Assembly: GCF_036231355.1 (NCBI RefSeq)
Contig: NZ_CP109496.1
Coordinates: 3,100,001-3,164,000 of the forward strand
Direction: 5' to 3'
DNA from: Streptomyces sp. NBC_01431
GTDB lineage: Bacteria; Actinomycetota; Actinomycetes; Streptomycetales; Streptomycetaceae
Length of the DNA stretch: 64,000 bases
Shown here: positions 15,796 through 24,962 of the stretch, piece by piece
Numbering within the stretch: the stretch's first letter is position 1
Layout of the letters: each line of letters starts with the position of its first letter
Notes under the pieces: generated by a model
What the model saw: only the letters and a program-made list of their open reading frames with translations
Told to the model about the DNA's origin: nothing
Database searches by the model: none
Program-made: the position numbers and the translations under genes

Positions 15796-16592
15796 GAACT
15801 TGTGTCCTCATGGGGGTGGTTGGGGCGGGTGGAACCCTGTGTGGAGTTGACGGGGCTTCCGGAGTACTCGCGGCTGACCGCTTCCGCGGTGCGGCGCACC
15901 TGCGGGAGCAGGGCGAGGAGTTCCTCGGCGGTGACGACGACGTTGGGCGCGGAGACCGACATGGCGGCGACGACCCGTCCGTCCGCCCCGCGGACGGGCG
16001 CCGCGACGCAGTTGATGGACTCCTCGTGGCCACCGAGGTCGGTGGCCCAGCCCTGTTCGCGCACCGCGGCCAGCTCCTTGAGGAAGGCGGCCGCGTTGGG
16101 CGTCGAACGGGACGTGTAGGTGGGGTAGTCGAGCTTCTCCGCGACGGTGCGGCGCTCGGCCTCGGGAAGGTCGGCGAGGAGCAGCTTCGCCACCGCGGCG
16201 ACGGTGATCGCGACGGGCCTGCCGATCCGCGAGTACATCCGGACCGGGTAGCGGCTCTCCACCTTGTCGATGTAGAGCACCTCGCCCTCCTCGTACACGG
16301 CCAGGTGGACGGTGTGCCCGATCCGCTCGTTGAGCGCGACGAGGTGGGGGTGCGCGATCTCCCGTACGTCCAGGTTCTCGATCGCCTCCTGCGCGAGCGC
16401 GAAGAGACGGGCGCCGAGCCGGTAGCGCTGGTCCTCCTGGCGGTAGACCAGCCCGTGCTCGTGCAGGGTGCGCAGCAGGCGCAGGGCGGTGGACTTGTGC
16501 ACCCCGAGCCGGTCTGCGACCTGCCCGAGGTCGGCGGGCCCCTGGGCGAGCAGCGGCAGGATGCTCAGCGCGCGGTCGACGGTCTGGCTCAT
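15792..16592 (-). CDS. IclR-family transcriptional regulator
   Basis: A 266-aa protein from ATG 16592. The N-terminal winged helix (about 3-55) contains GVHKSTALRLLRTL, and the C-terminal IclR effector domain (about 70-245) includes the conserved end ADGRVVAAMSVSAPN. It overlaps the kinase gene upstream and ridA downstream by 4 bp each. The likely target is the palindrome at 17854-17876 between the divergent halves of this cluster. The effector is probably the sugar acid or its phosphorylated product (inference). Confidence 0.9.
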   Translation of the reverse strand: MSQTVDRALSILPLLAQGPADLGQVADRLGVHKSTALRLLRTLHEHGLVYRQEDQRYRLGARLFALAQEAIENLDVREIAHPHLVALNERIGHTVHLAVYEEGEVLYIDKVESRYPVRMYSRIGRPVAITVAAVAKLLLADLPEAERRTVAEKLDYPTYTSRSTPNAAAFLKELAAVREQGWATDLGGHEESINCVAAPVRGADGRVVAAMSVSAPNVVVTAEELLALLPQVRRTAEAVSREYSGSPVNSTQGSTRPNHPHEDTSS

Positions 16593-17764
16593 GACGTACG
16601 TACCTCCTGGTCGTCCCCCGTCCACCCGGGGCCGACACGCAGTCTCCCCCAGGCGTCGTCGTCCAGGCCGACAAGCCGGTCGGCGTGCGCGCGCGGGGCG
16701 GGCGCGGTGAGGTCACCGGGCACGGTGAGCACGGCGGCGGCCATGAGGTGCCCGTGCCGGATCCGCGCCGGCACGGGCAGCCCGCGCAGGGTCCCCGAGA
16801 GGAACCCGGCGGCGAAGGCGTCGCCGGCGCCGGTGGGGGCGACGACATCGACGCGGAGGGAGGGGACGAAGTAATGGGCGTCGCCGTCGAGCGCAGGGCC
16901 CAGCCGCGCGGACCCGGTGTTCGAGGAGCGCGCGTCCCCGGGTGCCGCCGCCGGCGAGGGCCCGCACTCGGCACCCGCCTCCCGGAGGGGCTCGGGAAGG
17001 GGCGGGGTGGGGGCGCCCTCCCGCGCGAACACGGTCGCCCCGGCGACCCCCCGCTTCACCACCACCACGCCCGGCTCGGGCAGCGCCGCCCGGATGGCCT
17101 CGGCTCCACGCAGCCCCCACGCCTCCTGCGCCTCGTCCTCCCCCACGAAGACGACGTCGGCCCCCCGGGCCAGCTCAAGCAGCACCCCCGCCCCCATCCG
17201 GTCCCGCCACAGCCCCGGCCGGTGGTTGACGTCGAACGAGAGGAGGGGCCGGGCGGGGCGGCGGACGGCGAGGTCGCGCATCAGGGCGAGGCAGTCGGGG
17301 GACAGGGCGGCGGTGATGCCGGAGAGGTGCAGGATGCGTCCGGCCCACAGGTCCCGCAGCGGCACGGTGGCCGACGACATCGCGGAAGCGGCGGACCCGG
17401 CCCGGTAGTAGAGGACCTCGTGGCCCCCGGCGGCCCGGTCGTCGGCGGTGCGGAAGTAGATGCCGGTCGGCCGCACCGGGTCCCGGCGCACCGCGCTCAC
17501 ATCGACCCCGTACCCTCCGATCGCCGCGACCAGATGGTCGCCGAAGCCGTCCGCGCCGACCCGGCTCACCCACTTCACCGTGTGCCCGGCCGCGGCCAGC
17601 GCGCACGCCACGTTGGACTCGGCGCCGCCGATCGTCCGCTCGAAGGCGGGCACATCGGCGAGGCGGCCCGGCCGGGTGGGCAGAAAGGTGACCATGGACT
17701 CGCCGAGGCAGACGACGTCGACATCACCGGCGCTGTCGGCGGCGGCCGGGGCTGCGATGGTCAC
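16589..17764 (-). CDS. PfkB-family sugar kinase (2-keto-3-deoxygluconate kinase-like)
   Basis: A 391-aa protein. PfkB signature 1 (GGAESNVACALAAAG) lies near residue 47, and signature 2 (DVVAPTGAGDAFAAGF, catalytic Asp in GAGD) near 310. Residues about 257-300 form a low-complexity Pro/Ala/Gly insert, making it somewhat longer than typical KDG kinases (about 310-330 aa). With a GntP permease in the same unit, a role in sugar-acid catabolism is likely. Its stop overlaps the iclR start, and it is the first gene of the minus-strand operon. Confidence 0.85.
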   Translation of the reverse strand: MTIAAPAAADSAGDVDVVCLGESMVTFLPTRPGRLADVPAFERTIGGAESNVACALAAAGHTVKWVSRVGADGFGDHLVAAIGGYGVDVSAVRRDPVRPTGIYFRTADDRAAGGHEVLYYRAGSAASAMSSATVPLRDLWAGRILHLSGITAALSPDCLALMRDLAVRRPARPLLSFDVNHRPGLWRDRMGAGVLLELARGADVVFVGEDEAQEAWGLRGAEAIRAALPEPGVVVVKRGVAGATVFAREGAPTPPLPEPLREAGAECGPSPAAAPGDARSSNTGSARLGPALDGDAHYFVPSLRVDVVAPTGAGDAFAAGFLSGTLRGLPVPARIRHGHLMAAAVLTVPGDLTAPAPRAHADRLVGLDDDAWGRLRVGPGWTGDDQEVRTS

Positions 17765-17853
17765 TTCTGGCTCCTCGCTGGTGGGCGGCCTGGACCGGCC
17801 ATTGACCGGGCGTTGGCCCGGATGTTAGACAGCATTGAGCGGCACACGCAATG

Positions 17854-17876
17854 GCCGTTGCAAATAATGCAACGGC
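17854..17876. promoter_or_regulatory. 23-bp palindrome, probable IclR-family operator
   Basis: GCCGTTGCA (17854-17862) and TGCAACGGC (17868-17876) are perfect 9-bp arms around AATAA. The site lies between the divergent kinase operon and the D-amino-acid genes, 21 bp before GTG 17898. Its size and symmetry fit an IclR-type operator, and the IclR gene is in the adjacent operon. Confidence 0.65.
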
Positions 17877-17897
17877 TTCGAGGAGGGCGAGGTTTCC

Positions 17898-19190
17898 GTG
17901 GCAGCCACCGATCGCGAACAGCGGGTCCACCGGCTCAAGAAGCTGGGCACCGAACGCGTCGACCACCGCTTCAAGGGGCTCCCGCCGGACGCGGAGGGGC
18001 TGACCGTCGCCGAGCTGGCCGCCGAACGCCGCAACCTGTTCACCGGCGGCTTCACCACGCCGGTCCTCGCGCTGTCCGCCGAGTCGGTCGAGCACAACCT
18101 CGCCCTCCTGGAGACGTACGCCGAACGCCACGGGCTGGCCTTCGCGCCGCACGGCAAGACGACGATGGCGCCGCAGCTCTTCGCCCGCCAGGTCGAGCGC
18201 GGCGCCTGGGGAATCACCCTCGCGGTGCCCCACCAGGTGCGGGTGGCAAGGGAGTTCGGGACGCGGCGGGTCTTCCTCGCCAACGAACTGGTCGATCCCG
18301 CCGCGCTGGCCTGGATCGCCGGGGAGCTGGCGCGGGACCCGGAGTTCCACTTCATCTGCTACGTCGACTCCGTACGCGGTGTCGAGCTGATGGACTCGGC
18401 GCTGCGCGGCACGGCGCGGCCGGTGGACGTGGTGGTGGAACTCGCCGCGGGCGATGGCGCGCGCACCGGGGTGCGCACGGCCGAACAGGGCGCGGCGGTC
18501 GCGGACGCGGTGGCGGGCGCGGCCACCCTGCGGCTCGTCGGGGTGGCGGGGTACGAGGGCGAGGTGCCGGGGGCCGACCCGGAGCGGGTGCGCGCCTACC
18601 TCGACCGCCTCGTCTCGCTGGCCGTCGGCTTCGACCGGGCCGGGCGGTTCGCGGGGCTCGACGAGATCGTGCTCAGCGCGGGTGGCTCCGCGTGGTTCGA
18701 CACGGTGGCGGAGTCCTTCGCGGAAGTACCCCAACTCTCCCTTCCCGTACTGAAGTTGCTGCGCTCCGGTGCCTACGTCTCGCACGACTCCGGGCACTAC
18801 CGGAAGCTGACCCCCTTCAACCGGGTCCCCGACGAGGGCTCGCTCCAGCCCGCCTTCCGGCTCTGGGCGCAGGTCGTCTCGCGGCCCTCCCCCACACAGG
18901 CCTTCGTGAACGCGGGCAAGCGGGACGCGGCGTACGACCTGGATCTGCCCGAGGCGCAGGTCGTACGGGACGGGGTGACGGGGGCGGTGCGCCCGGCGGA
19001 GGGGGTCACGGTGACGGGGCTGTCCGATCAGCACGGCTGGTTGCGGACGCGGGAGGGGGTCCCACTGGCCGTGGGCGACTGGGTGGGGCTGGGGCTTTCG
19101 CACCCGTGCACGGTGTTCGACAAGTGGGCGCTGATCCCTCTCGTGGAGGAGGACGGGGTGGTGTCGGACTACATCCGCACGTTCTTCTGA
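17898..19190 (+). CDS. D-serine deaminase / D-threonine aldolase-like PLP enzyme
   Basis: A 430-aa protein from GTG 17898. The N-terminal alanine-racemase-type barrel carries the PLP lysine in APHGKTTMAP (about residue 93). The C-terminal D-serine dehydratase-like domain has SDQHGW and LSHPCTVFD, whose His/Cys are the usual metal ligands. In this family the enzyme deaminates or cleaves D-amino acids such as D-serine or D-threonine. It is followed by a D-aminoacylase gene and faces a RidA gene, so the cluster can free and degrade N-acylated D-amino acids. Confidence 0.85.
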   Translation: MAATDREQRVHRLKKLGTERVDHRFKGLPPDAEGLTVAELAAERRNLFTGGFTTPVLALSAESVEHNLALLETYAERHGLAFAPHGKTTMAPQLFARQVERGAWGITLAVPHQVRVAREFGTRRVFLANELVDPAALAWIAGELARDPEFHFICYVDSVRGVELMDSALRGTARPVDVVVELAAGDGARTGVRTAEQGAAVADAVAGAATLRLVGVAGYEGEVPGADPERVRAYLDRLVSLAVGFDRAGRFAGLDEIVLSAGGSAWFDTVAESFAEVPQLSLPVLKLLRSGAYVSHDSGHYRKLTPFNRVPDEGSLQPAFRLWAQVVSRPSPTQAFVNAGKRDAAYDLDLPEAQVVRDGVTGAVRPAEGVTVTGLSDQHGWLRTREGVPLAVGDWVGLGLSHPCTVFDKWALIPLVEEDGVVSDYIRTFF

Positions 19191-19321
19191 GCCGGGGACG
19201 CCCCCGCCCGGGGCTCCGTCCCGGGCCCCGCTCCTCACACGCCGGAGAGGCCCGATTCGGCTGAGCCCACTCTCCCGGGACGGAACCACAAGCAGCCGTA
19301 TCACCGAGAGGGAGCCACCCC

Positions 19322-20923
19322 ATGGACCTGGTCATCAAGCGCACCCGCGTCATCGACGGCACCGGCGCTCCCTCCTACCCCGCGGACATCGGCATCGACA
19401 ACGGCCGGATCGCCGCGATCCGGGGCGCCGGCCAGCCCCCGCTCACCGCCACCCGCACGCTCGACGCGCACGGACTCGCCCTCGCCCCCGGGTTCATCGA
19501 CATGCACGCCCACTCCGACCTCGCCCTGCTCCGCGACCCGGACCACAGCGCGAAGGCCGCCCAGGGGGTCACCCTGGAGGTACTGGGGCAGGACGGGCTC
19601 TCGTACGCGCCCGTCGACGACCGCACTCTCGCCGAGGTACGCAAAGCCATCACCGGATGGAACGGCGACGGCAGCGACATCGACTTCGACTGGCGCACCG
19701 TCGGCGAGTACCTCGACCGCCTGGACCGGGGCATCGCCGTCAACGCCGCCTACCTCGTCCCGCAGGGCACCGTGCGGATGCACGCCGTCGGCTGGGACGA
19801 CCGGCCCGCGACCCCCCAAGAGCTCGACCGCATGCGCCAGTTGGTGGCCGAGGGGCTGGAGCAGGGCGCGGTCGGCATGTCGTCCGGGCTGACGTACACC
19901 CCGGGCATGTACGCCCGCGACGCCGAGCTGACCGAACTGTGCCGCGTCGTCGCGCGCTACGACGGCTATTACTGCCCCCATCACCGCTCCTACGGCGCCG
20001 GCGCCCTGGAGGCGTACGAGGAGATGGTGCGGCTGGCCCACGAGGCCGGGTGCGCCCTGCACCTCGCCCACGCCACCATGAACTTCGGTGTGAACAAGGG
20101 CCGGGCGCCCGAGCTGCTCGCGCTGCTCGACAAGGCGCTGGCCGCCGGGGCGGACATCACACTCGACACGTATCCGTACACCCCCGGATGCACAACCCTC
20201 GTGGCGATGCTGCCCAGTTGGGCGAGTGTCGGCGGACCCGAGGCCGTTCTCGCGCGGCTCCAGGACGACGACACCGCCGAGCGCATCCGGCACCACATGG
20301 AGGCGGTCGGTGCGGACGGGTGTCACGGGGTGCCCATCGACTGGGGCGCGATCGAGATCTCCGGCGTCAGCCACCCCGGGCTCGTGGGCTGCGTCGGCAA
20401 GACCGTCGCCCGGTCCGCCGCCCTGCGCGGAGAGGCGCCCTGGGCCACCGCTCGCCGGCTGCTCATCGAGGACGGGCTCGGCTCGACCATCCTCCAGCAC
20501 GTCGGCCACGAGGAGAACGTCCGGACGATCATGCGGCACCCGGTGCACACCGGCGGCAGCGACGGCATCCTCCAGGGGGACAAGCCCCACCCGCGCGCGT
20601 ACGGCACGTTCCCGCGCTATCTCGGGCACTACTCACGGGAGTTGGGGATCCTTGCGCTGGAGGAGATGGTCGCGCACCTCACGGGCCGGCCCGCCGCCCG
20701 GTTGCGGCTGCCCGACTGGGGCCTGGTCCGCGAGGGCTACCGCGCGGACCTCGTCCTCTTCGACCCGGAGACCGTCGCCGCCGGTTCCACCTTCGACTCC
20801 CCGCGCACCCTGCCGGTCGGCATCCCGTACGTCCTGATCGACGGGAAGTTCGTCATCAAGGACGGCAGGCGGACCGGCGTCCTGGCCGGCCGTTCGGTAC
20901 GGCGTACGGGCGGGGCGCGCTGA
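19322..20923 (+). CDS. D-aminoacylase (N-acyl-D-amino-acid deacylase)
   Basis: A 533-aa amidohydrolase-superfamily protein. The metal-binding motif GFIDMHAHSD sits near residue 60, followed by later histidines (HHRSYGAG, LHLAHATMNF) and the conserved aspartate in HTGGSDGI. The start ATG 19322 has a GAGGGAGCC ribosome site. The family removes acyl groups from N-acyl-D-amino acids, and the product would feed the upstream PLP enzyme. Its 3' end overlaps a predicted small gene on the other strand. Confidence 0.9.
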   Translation: MDLVIKRTRVIDGTGAPSYPADIGIDNGRIAAIRGAGQPPLTATRTLDAHGLALAPGFIDMHAHSDLALLRDPDHSAKAAQGVTLEVLGQDGLSYAPVDDRTLAEVRKAITGWNGDGSDIDFDWRTVGEYLDRLDRGIAVNAAYLVPQGTVRMHAVGWDDRPATPQELDRMRQLVAEGLEQGAVGMSSGLTYTPGMYARDAELTELCRVVARYDGYYCPHHRSYGAGALEAYEEMVRLAHEAGCALHLAHATMNFGVNKGRAPELLALLDKALAAGADITLDTYPYTPGCTTLVAMLPSWASVGGPEAVLARLQDDDTAERIRHHMEAVGADGCHGVPIDWGAIEISGVSHPGLVGCVGKTVARSAALRGEAPWATARRLLIEDGLGSTILQHVGHEENVRTIMRHPVHTGGSDGILQGDKPHPRAYGTFPRYLGHYSRELGILALEEMVAHLTGRPAARLRLPDWGLVREGYRADLVLFDPETVAAGSTFDSPRTLPVGIPYVLIDGKFVIKDGRRTGVLAGRSVRRTGGAR

Positions 20924-21200
20924 GGGATGCCGTGGACAGGGCACGGGCCGCGGTCAGGTAGACGGTGCGCAGCGGCCCGTAGTCGGCGGAGTAGGCGAGC
21001 TGGGTGAGCGCCAGGGCCTGGAGGGCCTTCGCGCTGCGCAGGGTCGCGGCGGGCACGGCGGCCGGGTCGACGGCGGCCCCGACCACGTGGTCGAGGAGCT
21101 CGATCACCCTGTCGTAGTGCGGAGCCGGCGCGTCGTACTCGTGCTGCGCGGCGGCCAGCAGCTCTCGCCAGCGCAGCCGTCCACGGGCCCGGTCGGTCAT
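20856..21200 (-). CDS. small hypothetical protein overlapping D-aminoacylase 3' end
   Basis: A possible 114-aa protein from ATG 21200 (MTDRARGRLRWRELLAAAQHEYDAP). The first 85 residues look protein-like and helical (RSAKALQALALTQLAYSAD). The last 25 run antisense into the D-aminoacylase gene by 68 bp and are Arg/Pro-rich. Either the true gene has lost its original stop or it is a genuine convergent overlap. No family is recognised. Confidence 0.45.
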   Translation of the reverse strand: MTDRARGRLRWRELLAAAQHEYDAPAPHYDRVIELLDHVVGAAVDPAAVPAATLRSAKALQALALTQLAYSADYGPLRTVYLTAARALSTASLSAPRPYAVPNGRPGRRSACRP

Positions 21201-21317
21201 GCGACTGCCTCCTGGGGAACGTGCGGGGCGGACGTCGAGCACGCTAGGAAGAGCCCCGCGCGCGGCACAACACCGCGCCGGCGCGGATGGCTCAATACCC
21301 GTCCCACGGCTTTTCGG

Positions 21318-22757
21318 TCAGGCCTTGGGGCGGATCCGCACCGAGACGCCCTGCGGGCCCGCGCCACCCGAAGTGATGTGCAGGATCCGGGACTTGGCAT
21401 CCCAGAAGCCCGCGCTCGCGCCCTCCACGACGCCACCGCGGGGGAAGTCGCGGGCGGGCAGGTACACCTCGGTGTCGCCGCGCACGCCGTCCTTCGGGCG
21501 CCAGCTCACCGACAGGGTGCGGGCCGACGCGTCCCAGGCGTACGAGAGGGGGTCTCCCGCGATCGCCCTCGGCTGCGGCCGGTCGAGGACCGGGAGCAGC
21601 GGGGTCGGCCTGAGGCTCTGGTCCCAAGGGGCCCAGGATCCGGGGTCGTTGGACCAGTAGGCGGTGCCCGCGCCCATGTCCTCGGCCATGGCCCGCACCT
21701 TGGCGACATAGCGCGGCGCGCCGGGCAGCGTGATGTCGAGTCCGTACTCGCCGATGAGGACGGGGGCGCCGAGGCGGCGGGCGGTCTTCTCGGTCTGCTC
21801 GCGCCAGGATGCGAGCGTCCGGTCCACCCACCTCGCGGCGTCGCCGGTGTAGCCGGCGCCGAGGTCCATCGGGAGGGGGTAGAGGTGGGGCGCGTACGCG
21901 ATCCGTGCCGCGCCGCCGTCGCCGCGGGGGTCCGTGAGGTACGGAAGGGCACTCGGCAGGCCCCAGTTGGCGCTGACGGCCTCGGGTTCCACGAAGATCC
22001 AGGAGCCGGCGTCGACCGCGCGGATCGCGGTGATGGTCTGCCGGTAGAGGGCGGCGAGCGGGCCCGCTTCGAAGGCGGGGCCCTGGACGCTGCCGCCGAA
22101 GGGCTCGTTCATCAGGTCGTAGCCGAGGACGGCGGGGTCGTCGGCGAAGCGGCGGGCGACATGGGCCCAGGCGGCGGCGTAGTGCCCGCGCAGATCACGG
22201 CTCGCCGTGCGGTTGCCCCAGAAGTTGTCGAAGGCCCGCACCGTCCCCGGCTCCAGGTACGTCAGCTCCCACTGCCCCTGCGCGGCGACCGGCAGCCCCT
22301 CCGCCTCGGTCGCCCACGCGGGCGCGCCGTTGCCCTTGACGGCGGGGCCGTAGACGTCCTGGTGCATGTCGAGCATCACGTGGTAGCCGCGCGCCCCGTA
22401 CCAGCGCACGCGCTCGGCGACCTGCGCCAGGTAGTGGTCGTCGTACTCGCCGGGCCGCGGCTCCACGTTCCGCCACTGGATCAGCAGGCGTACGAAGTCG
22501 GACCCGAGCTCGTCCGCCTCGCGCTGCACGTCGGCCTCCTTGATCCAGGGGAGGCCGTCGGGGCGGGACTTGGCGCTGCTCGCGGTGTTCAGGCCGGTCA
22601 GGACGAGGGCGCGGCCCTGGTCGTCGGTGATCCAGCGGTGACCGGCCGCCGTGCGCACGGGCGGGGCCTGCGGCGGCCCGACCGCCACGAGGAGGGCTGC
22701 GGCCATCGCCACGACCGCACCCGTCACCGTCCACCCGATCGCCCGCCATTGCCGCAT
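21318..22757 (-). CDS. GH5 glycosyl hydrolase (endoglycoceramidase/cellulase-like)
   Basis: A 479-aa protein with an N-terminal membrane-type signal (about 7-27). The GH5 TIM barrel has the acid/base glutamate in YDLMNEPFGG (about residue 212) and the nucleophile in LIGEYGLD (about 335). The start ITDDQGRALVLTGLN and the histidines LDMHQDV and APHLYP are typical of the endoglycoceramidase-like GH5 group. A beta-sandwich tail of about 90 residues follows. It probably acts outside the cell or at the membrane on glycolipids or glycosides; the substrate is uncertain. Confidence 0.85.
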   Translation of the reverse strand: MRQWRAIGWTVTGAVVAMAAALLVAVGPPQAPPVRTAAGHRWITDDQGRALVLTGLNTASSAKSRPDGLPWIKEADVQREADELGSDFVRLLIQWRNVEPRPGEYDDHYLAQVAERVRWYGARGYHVMLDMHQDVYGPAVKGNGAPAWATEAEGLPVAAQGQWELTYLEPGTVRAFDNFWGNRTASRDLRGHYAAAWAHVARRFADDPAVLGYDLMNEPFGGSVQGPAFEAGPLAALYRQTITAIRAVDAGSWIFVEPEAVSANWGLPSALPYLTDPRGDGGAARIAYAPHLYPLPMDLGAGYTGDAARWVDRTLASWREQTEKTARRLGAPVLIGEYGLDITLPGAPRYVAKVRAMAEDMGAGTAYWSNDPGSWAPWDQSLRPTPLLPVLDRPQPRAIAGDPLSYAWDASARTLSVSWRPKDGVRGDTEVYLPARDFPRGGVVEGASAGFWDAKSRILHITSGGAGPQGVSVRIRPKA

Positions 22758-22865
22758 GGCGGGACCCTAAACGCTCCCTCCGTCATTCAACACCCCTGTT
22801 CACGGCCTTAGTTGAGCATTGTTCAGCATCTTCTCAACAGCCTCCGCGTGCCCTAGGGTCCGGCC

Positions 22866-23408
22866 ATGCGTCTGCCCGGAATCGAGCGGGCGGCGGCTGC
22901 CGTCGCCGGAGTCTGCCTGCTGCTCGCACTGCTCCTCGGCCTCACCCCGCTGCGGACCGCCTTCACCGCGCACGAGGGGATGACCTTGGTGCCGAGCGCA
23001 CTGGGGGTGCCGTTCGCGCTGCCCGCGCTGCGCGCGGTGCCGTTCGGAAGTACGGGGTGGACGCCACTGCTGTGCGAGGACTTCGCGGTGGCGGTCCTGG
23101 TGGCGGTGGCGGTGGTGCGCGTGCGCCGCCACGTACGCCGCCACCGGCGAGCGGGCCGCCTGCGCCGGCTCCTGGCCGGCTGGACCGCCCTGATCGCGGG
23201 AGCGGCGGCGGCCGGAGCGTGGCGCGGTATGGTCACCGCCCGCATGGTCGAGTCGGGCCCGGCGGGGTGGGTCGGGTACGTGGTGGTGGGCGCGGCCTTC
23301 GGGGCGGTGTGGGGGCTGGTGCTGGGGTGGCTGACGGGGGTGGCGGCACTGGCGGCGGGCAGCGAACAACCCCGGTCGGCGGCCGGATCCGGTCCCGGCG
23401 GCGACTGA
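22866..23408 (+). CDS. hypothetical membrane protein
   Basis: A 180-aa protein with four hydrophobic segments (about 10-28, 72-86, 103-122 and 135-165) separated by an Arg-rich loop VRVRRHVRRHRRAGRLRR. No family is recognised. It stands alone between the divergent GH5 gene and the aminotransferase. The start ATG 22866 is the first of the frame. Confidence 0.6.
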   Translation: MRLPGIERAAAAVAGVCLLLALLLGLTPLRTAFTAHEGMTLVPSALGVPFALPALRAVPFGSTGWTPLLCEDFAVAVLVAVAVVRVRRHVRRHRRAGRLRRLLAGWTALIAGAAAAGAWRGMVTARMVESGPAGWVGYVVVGAAFGAVWGLVLGWLTGVAALAAGSEQPRSAAGSGPGGD

Positions 23409-23662
23409 GGAGCGGGGGCCGGAGTCAGCGCCCGGCACCCGGGGGAAGCCGCGAAGCGTCACGCCAAAGGGGCGGGGTGGGGAAGATCTCATCCCCAGGG
23501 CCCCGGCACCCAACATCCAAGCCCCACGACCCCCGCCACCCGCCCTTCCCCTGCCCCGAGGGCAACCCGCACATTGCGATGGAAGCCGGCACCAACTCCC
23601 CCGCACGGCCGCCCGGCGTAAAGCCGAGGCACCCGGCGAAACCCGCCCGTAAGGTTGCCGTC

Positions 23663-24874
23663 ATGCAGGTGATCCAGTCGACGAAGCTCGCCAATGTCTG
23701 TTACGAGATCCGGGGCCCGGTTCTTGAGGAGGCCATGCGCCTGGAGGCGCAGGGCCACCGCATCCTCAAGCTGAACACGGGCAACCCCGCGGCGTTCGGC
23801 TTCGAGTGCCCGCCGGAGATCCTGGAGGACATCCTCCGCAACCTGGCGGGGGCGCACGGGTACGGCGACGCGAAGGGCCTGCTGTCCGCGCGCCGCGCGG
23901 TGATGCAGCACTACCAGACCAAGGGCATCGAGCTCGACATCGAGGACGTCTACCTCGGCAACGGCGTCTCCGAGCTCATCCAGATGTCGATGCAGGCGCT
24001 GCTCGACGACGGCGACGAGGTGCTGGTCCCGGCCCCGGACTACCCGCTGTGGACCGCCTCCGTCTCGCTCGCGGGCGGCACCGCCGTGCACTACCGCTGC
24101 GACGAGCAGGCCGACTGGATGCCCGACCTCGCCGACATCGAGCGCAAGGTCACCGACCGCACCAAGGCCATCGTCATCATCAACCCGAACAACCCGACGG
24201 GTGCGGTGTACGACGACGAGATGCTGCGCGGTCTGACCGAGATCGCCCGCCGCCACAACCTGGTCGTCTGCTCCGACGAGATCTACGACCGCATCCTGTA
24301 CGACGGGGCCACCCACACTCCGACCGCGGTGATCGCGCCGGACCTGATGGTCCTCACGTTCAACGGCCTCTCGAAGAACTACCGGGTGGCGGGATACCGC
24401 TCCGGCTGGCTCGCGGTGTGCGGGCCGAAGGCCCACGCGTCCTCGTACATCGAGGGCCTGACCATCCTCGCCAACATGCGGCTGTGCGCGAACATGCCGT
24501 CCCAGCACGCTGTGGCCACCGCGCTCGGCGGCCGGCAGTCGATCGAGCAGCTGGTGCTGCCGGGCGGGCGGCTGCTCGAACAGCGGGACACGGCGTACGA
24601 ACTGCTCACGCAGATCCCCGGCGTCACCTGCGTCAAGCCGAAGGGCGCGCTGTACCTCTTCCCGCGGCTCGACCCGAACGTCTACAAGGTCAAGGACGAC
24701 CGTCAGATGGTCCTGGACCTGCTCCGCGCGGAGAAGATCATGGTGGTCCACGGGACCGGCTTCAACTGGCCCGAGCCGGACCACTTCCGGATCGTCACGC
24801 TGCCCTCCGCGAAGGACCTGGCGGACGCGGTGACCCGGATCGGGACGTTCCTCGACGGCTACAGCCAGATGTAG
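23663..24874 (+). CDS. alanine-type aminotransferase (class I/II PLP)
   Basis: A 403-aa protein from ATG 23663; the frame extends far upstream but without domain content. It has NTGNPAAFGF at the start, the NPNNPTGAVY loop, SDEIYDRI, and the PLP lysine in FNGLSKNYRVAGYR. The overall pattern matches AlaA-type alanine/glutamate-pyruvate aminotransferases of actinobacteria and proteobacteria. The protein is cytosolic and appears to be a single-gene unit. Confidence 0.9.
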   Translation: MQVIQSTKLANVCYEIRGPVLEEAMRLEAQGHRILKLNTGNPAAFGFECPPEILEDILRNLAGAHGYGDAKGLLSARRAVMQHYQTKGIELDIEDVYLGNGVSELIQMSMQALLDDGDEVLVPAPDYPLWTASVSLAGGTAVHYRCDEQADWMPDLADIERKVTDRTKAIVIINPNNPTGAVYDDEMLRGLTEIARRHNLVVCSDEIYDRILYDGATHTPTAVIAPDLMVLTFNGLSKNYRVAGYRSGWLAVCGPKAHASSYIEGLTILANMRLCANMPSQHAVATALGGRQSIEQLVLPGGRLLEQRDTAYELLTQIPGVTCVKPKGALYLFPRLDPNVYKVKDDRQMVLDLLRAEKIMVVHGTGFNWPEPDHFRIVTLPSAKDLADAVTRIGTFLDGYSQM

Positions 24875-24909
24875 CAAGCCGTGTACCACATTCTGGGCCC
24901 GACTCAACT

Positions 24910-24932
24910 TTAGACAGAATCTAAGCTAGGAT
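24910..24932 (+). promoter_or_regulatory. promoter with inverted repeat TTAGA-N5-TCTAA
   Basis: The repeat (24910-24924) ends 2 bp before a good -10 box TAGGAT (24927-24932), upstream of the 127-aa gene. A repressor bound here would overlap the spacer. The leader after it can fold TCCTG...CAGGA next to the ribosome site. Confidence 0.45.
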
Positions 24933-24962
24933 GGCTTCCTGAGACACCCAGGAGGCCATCCC

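Noticed and set aside
14431..16119. Plus-strand open frame across gntP, ridA and iclR
   Set aside because: It spans three well-identified minus-strand genes and their gaps, has Asp/Gly/Arg-biased content and no start signal.
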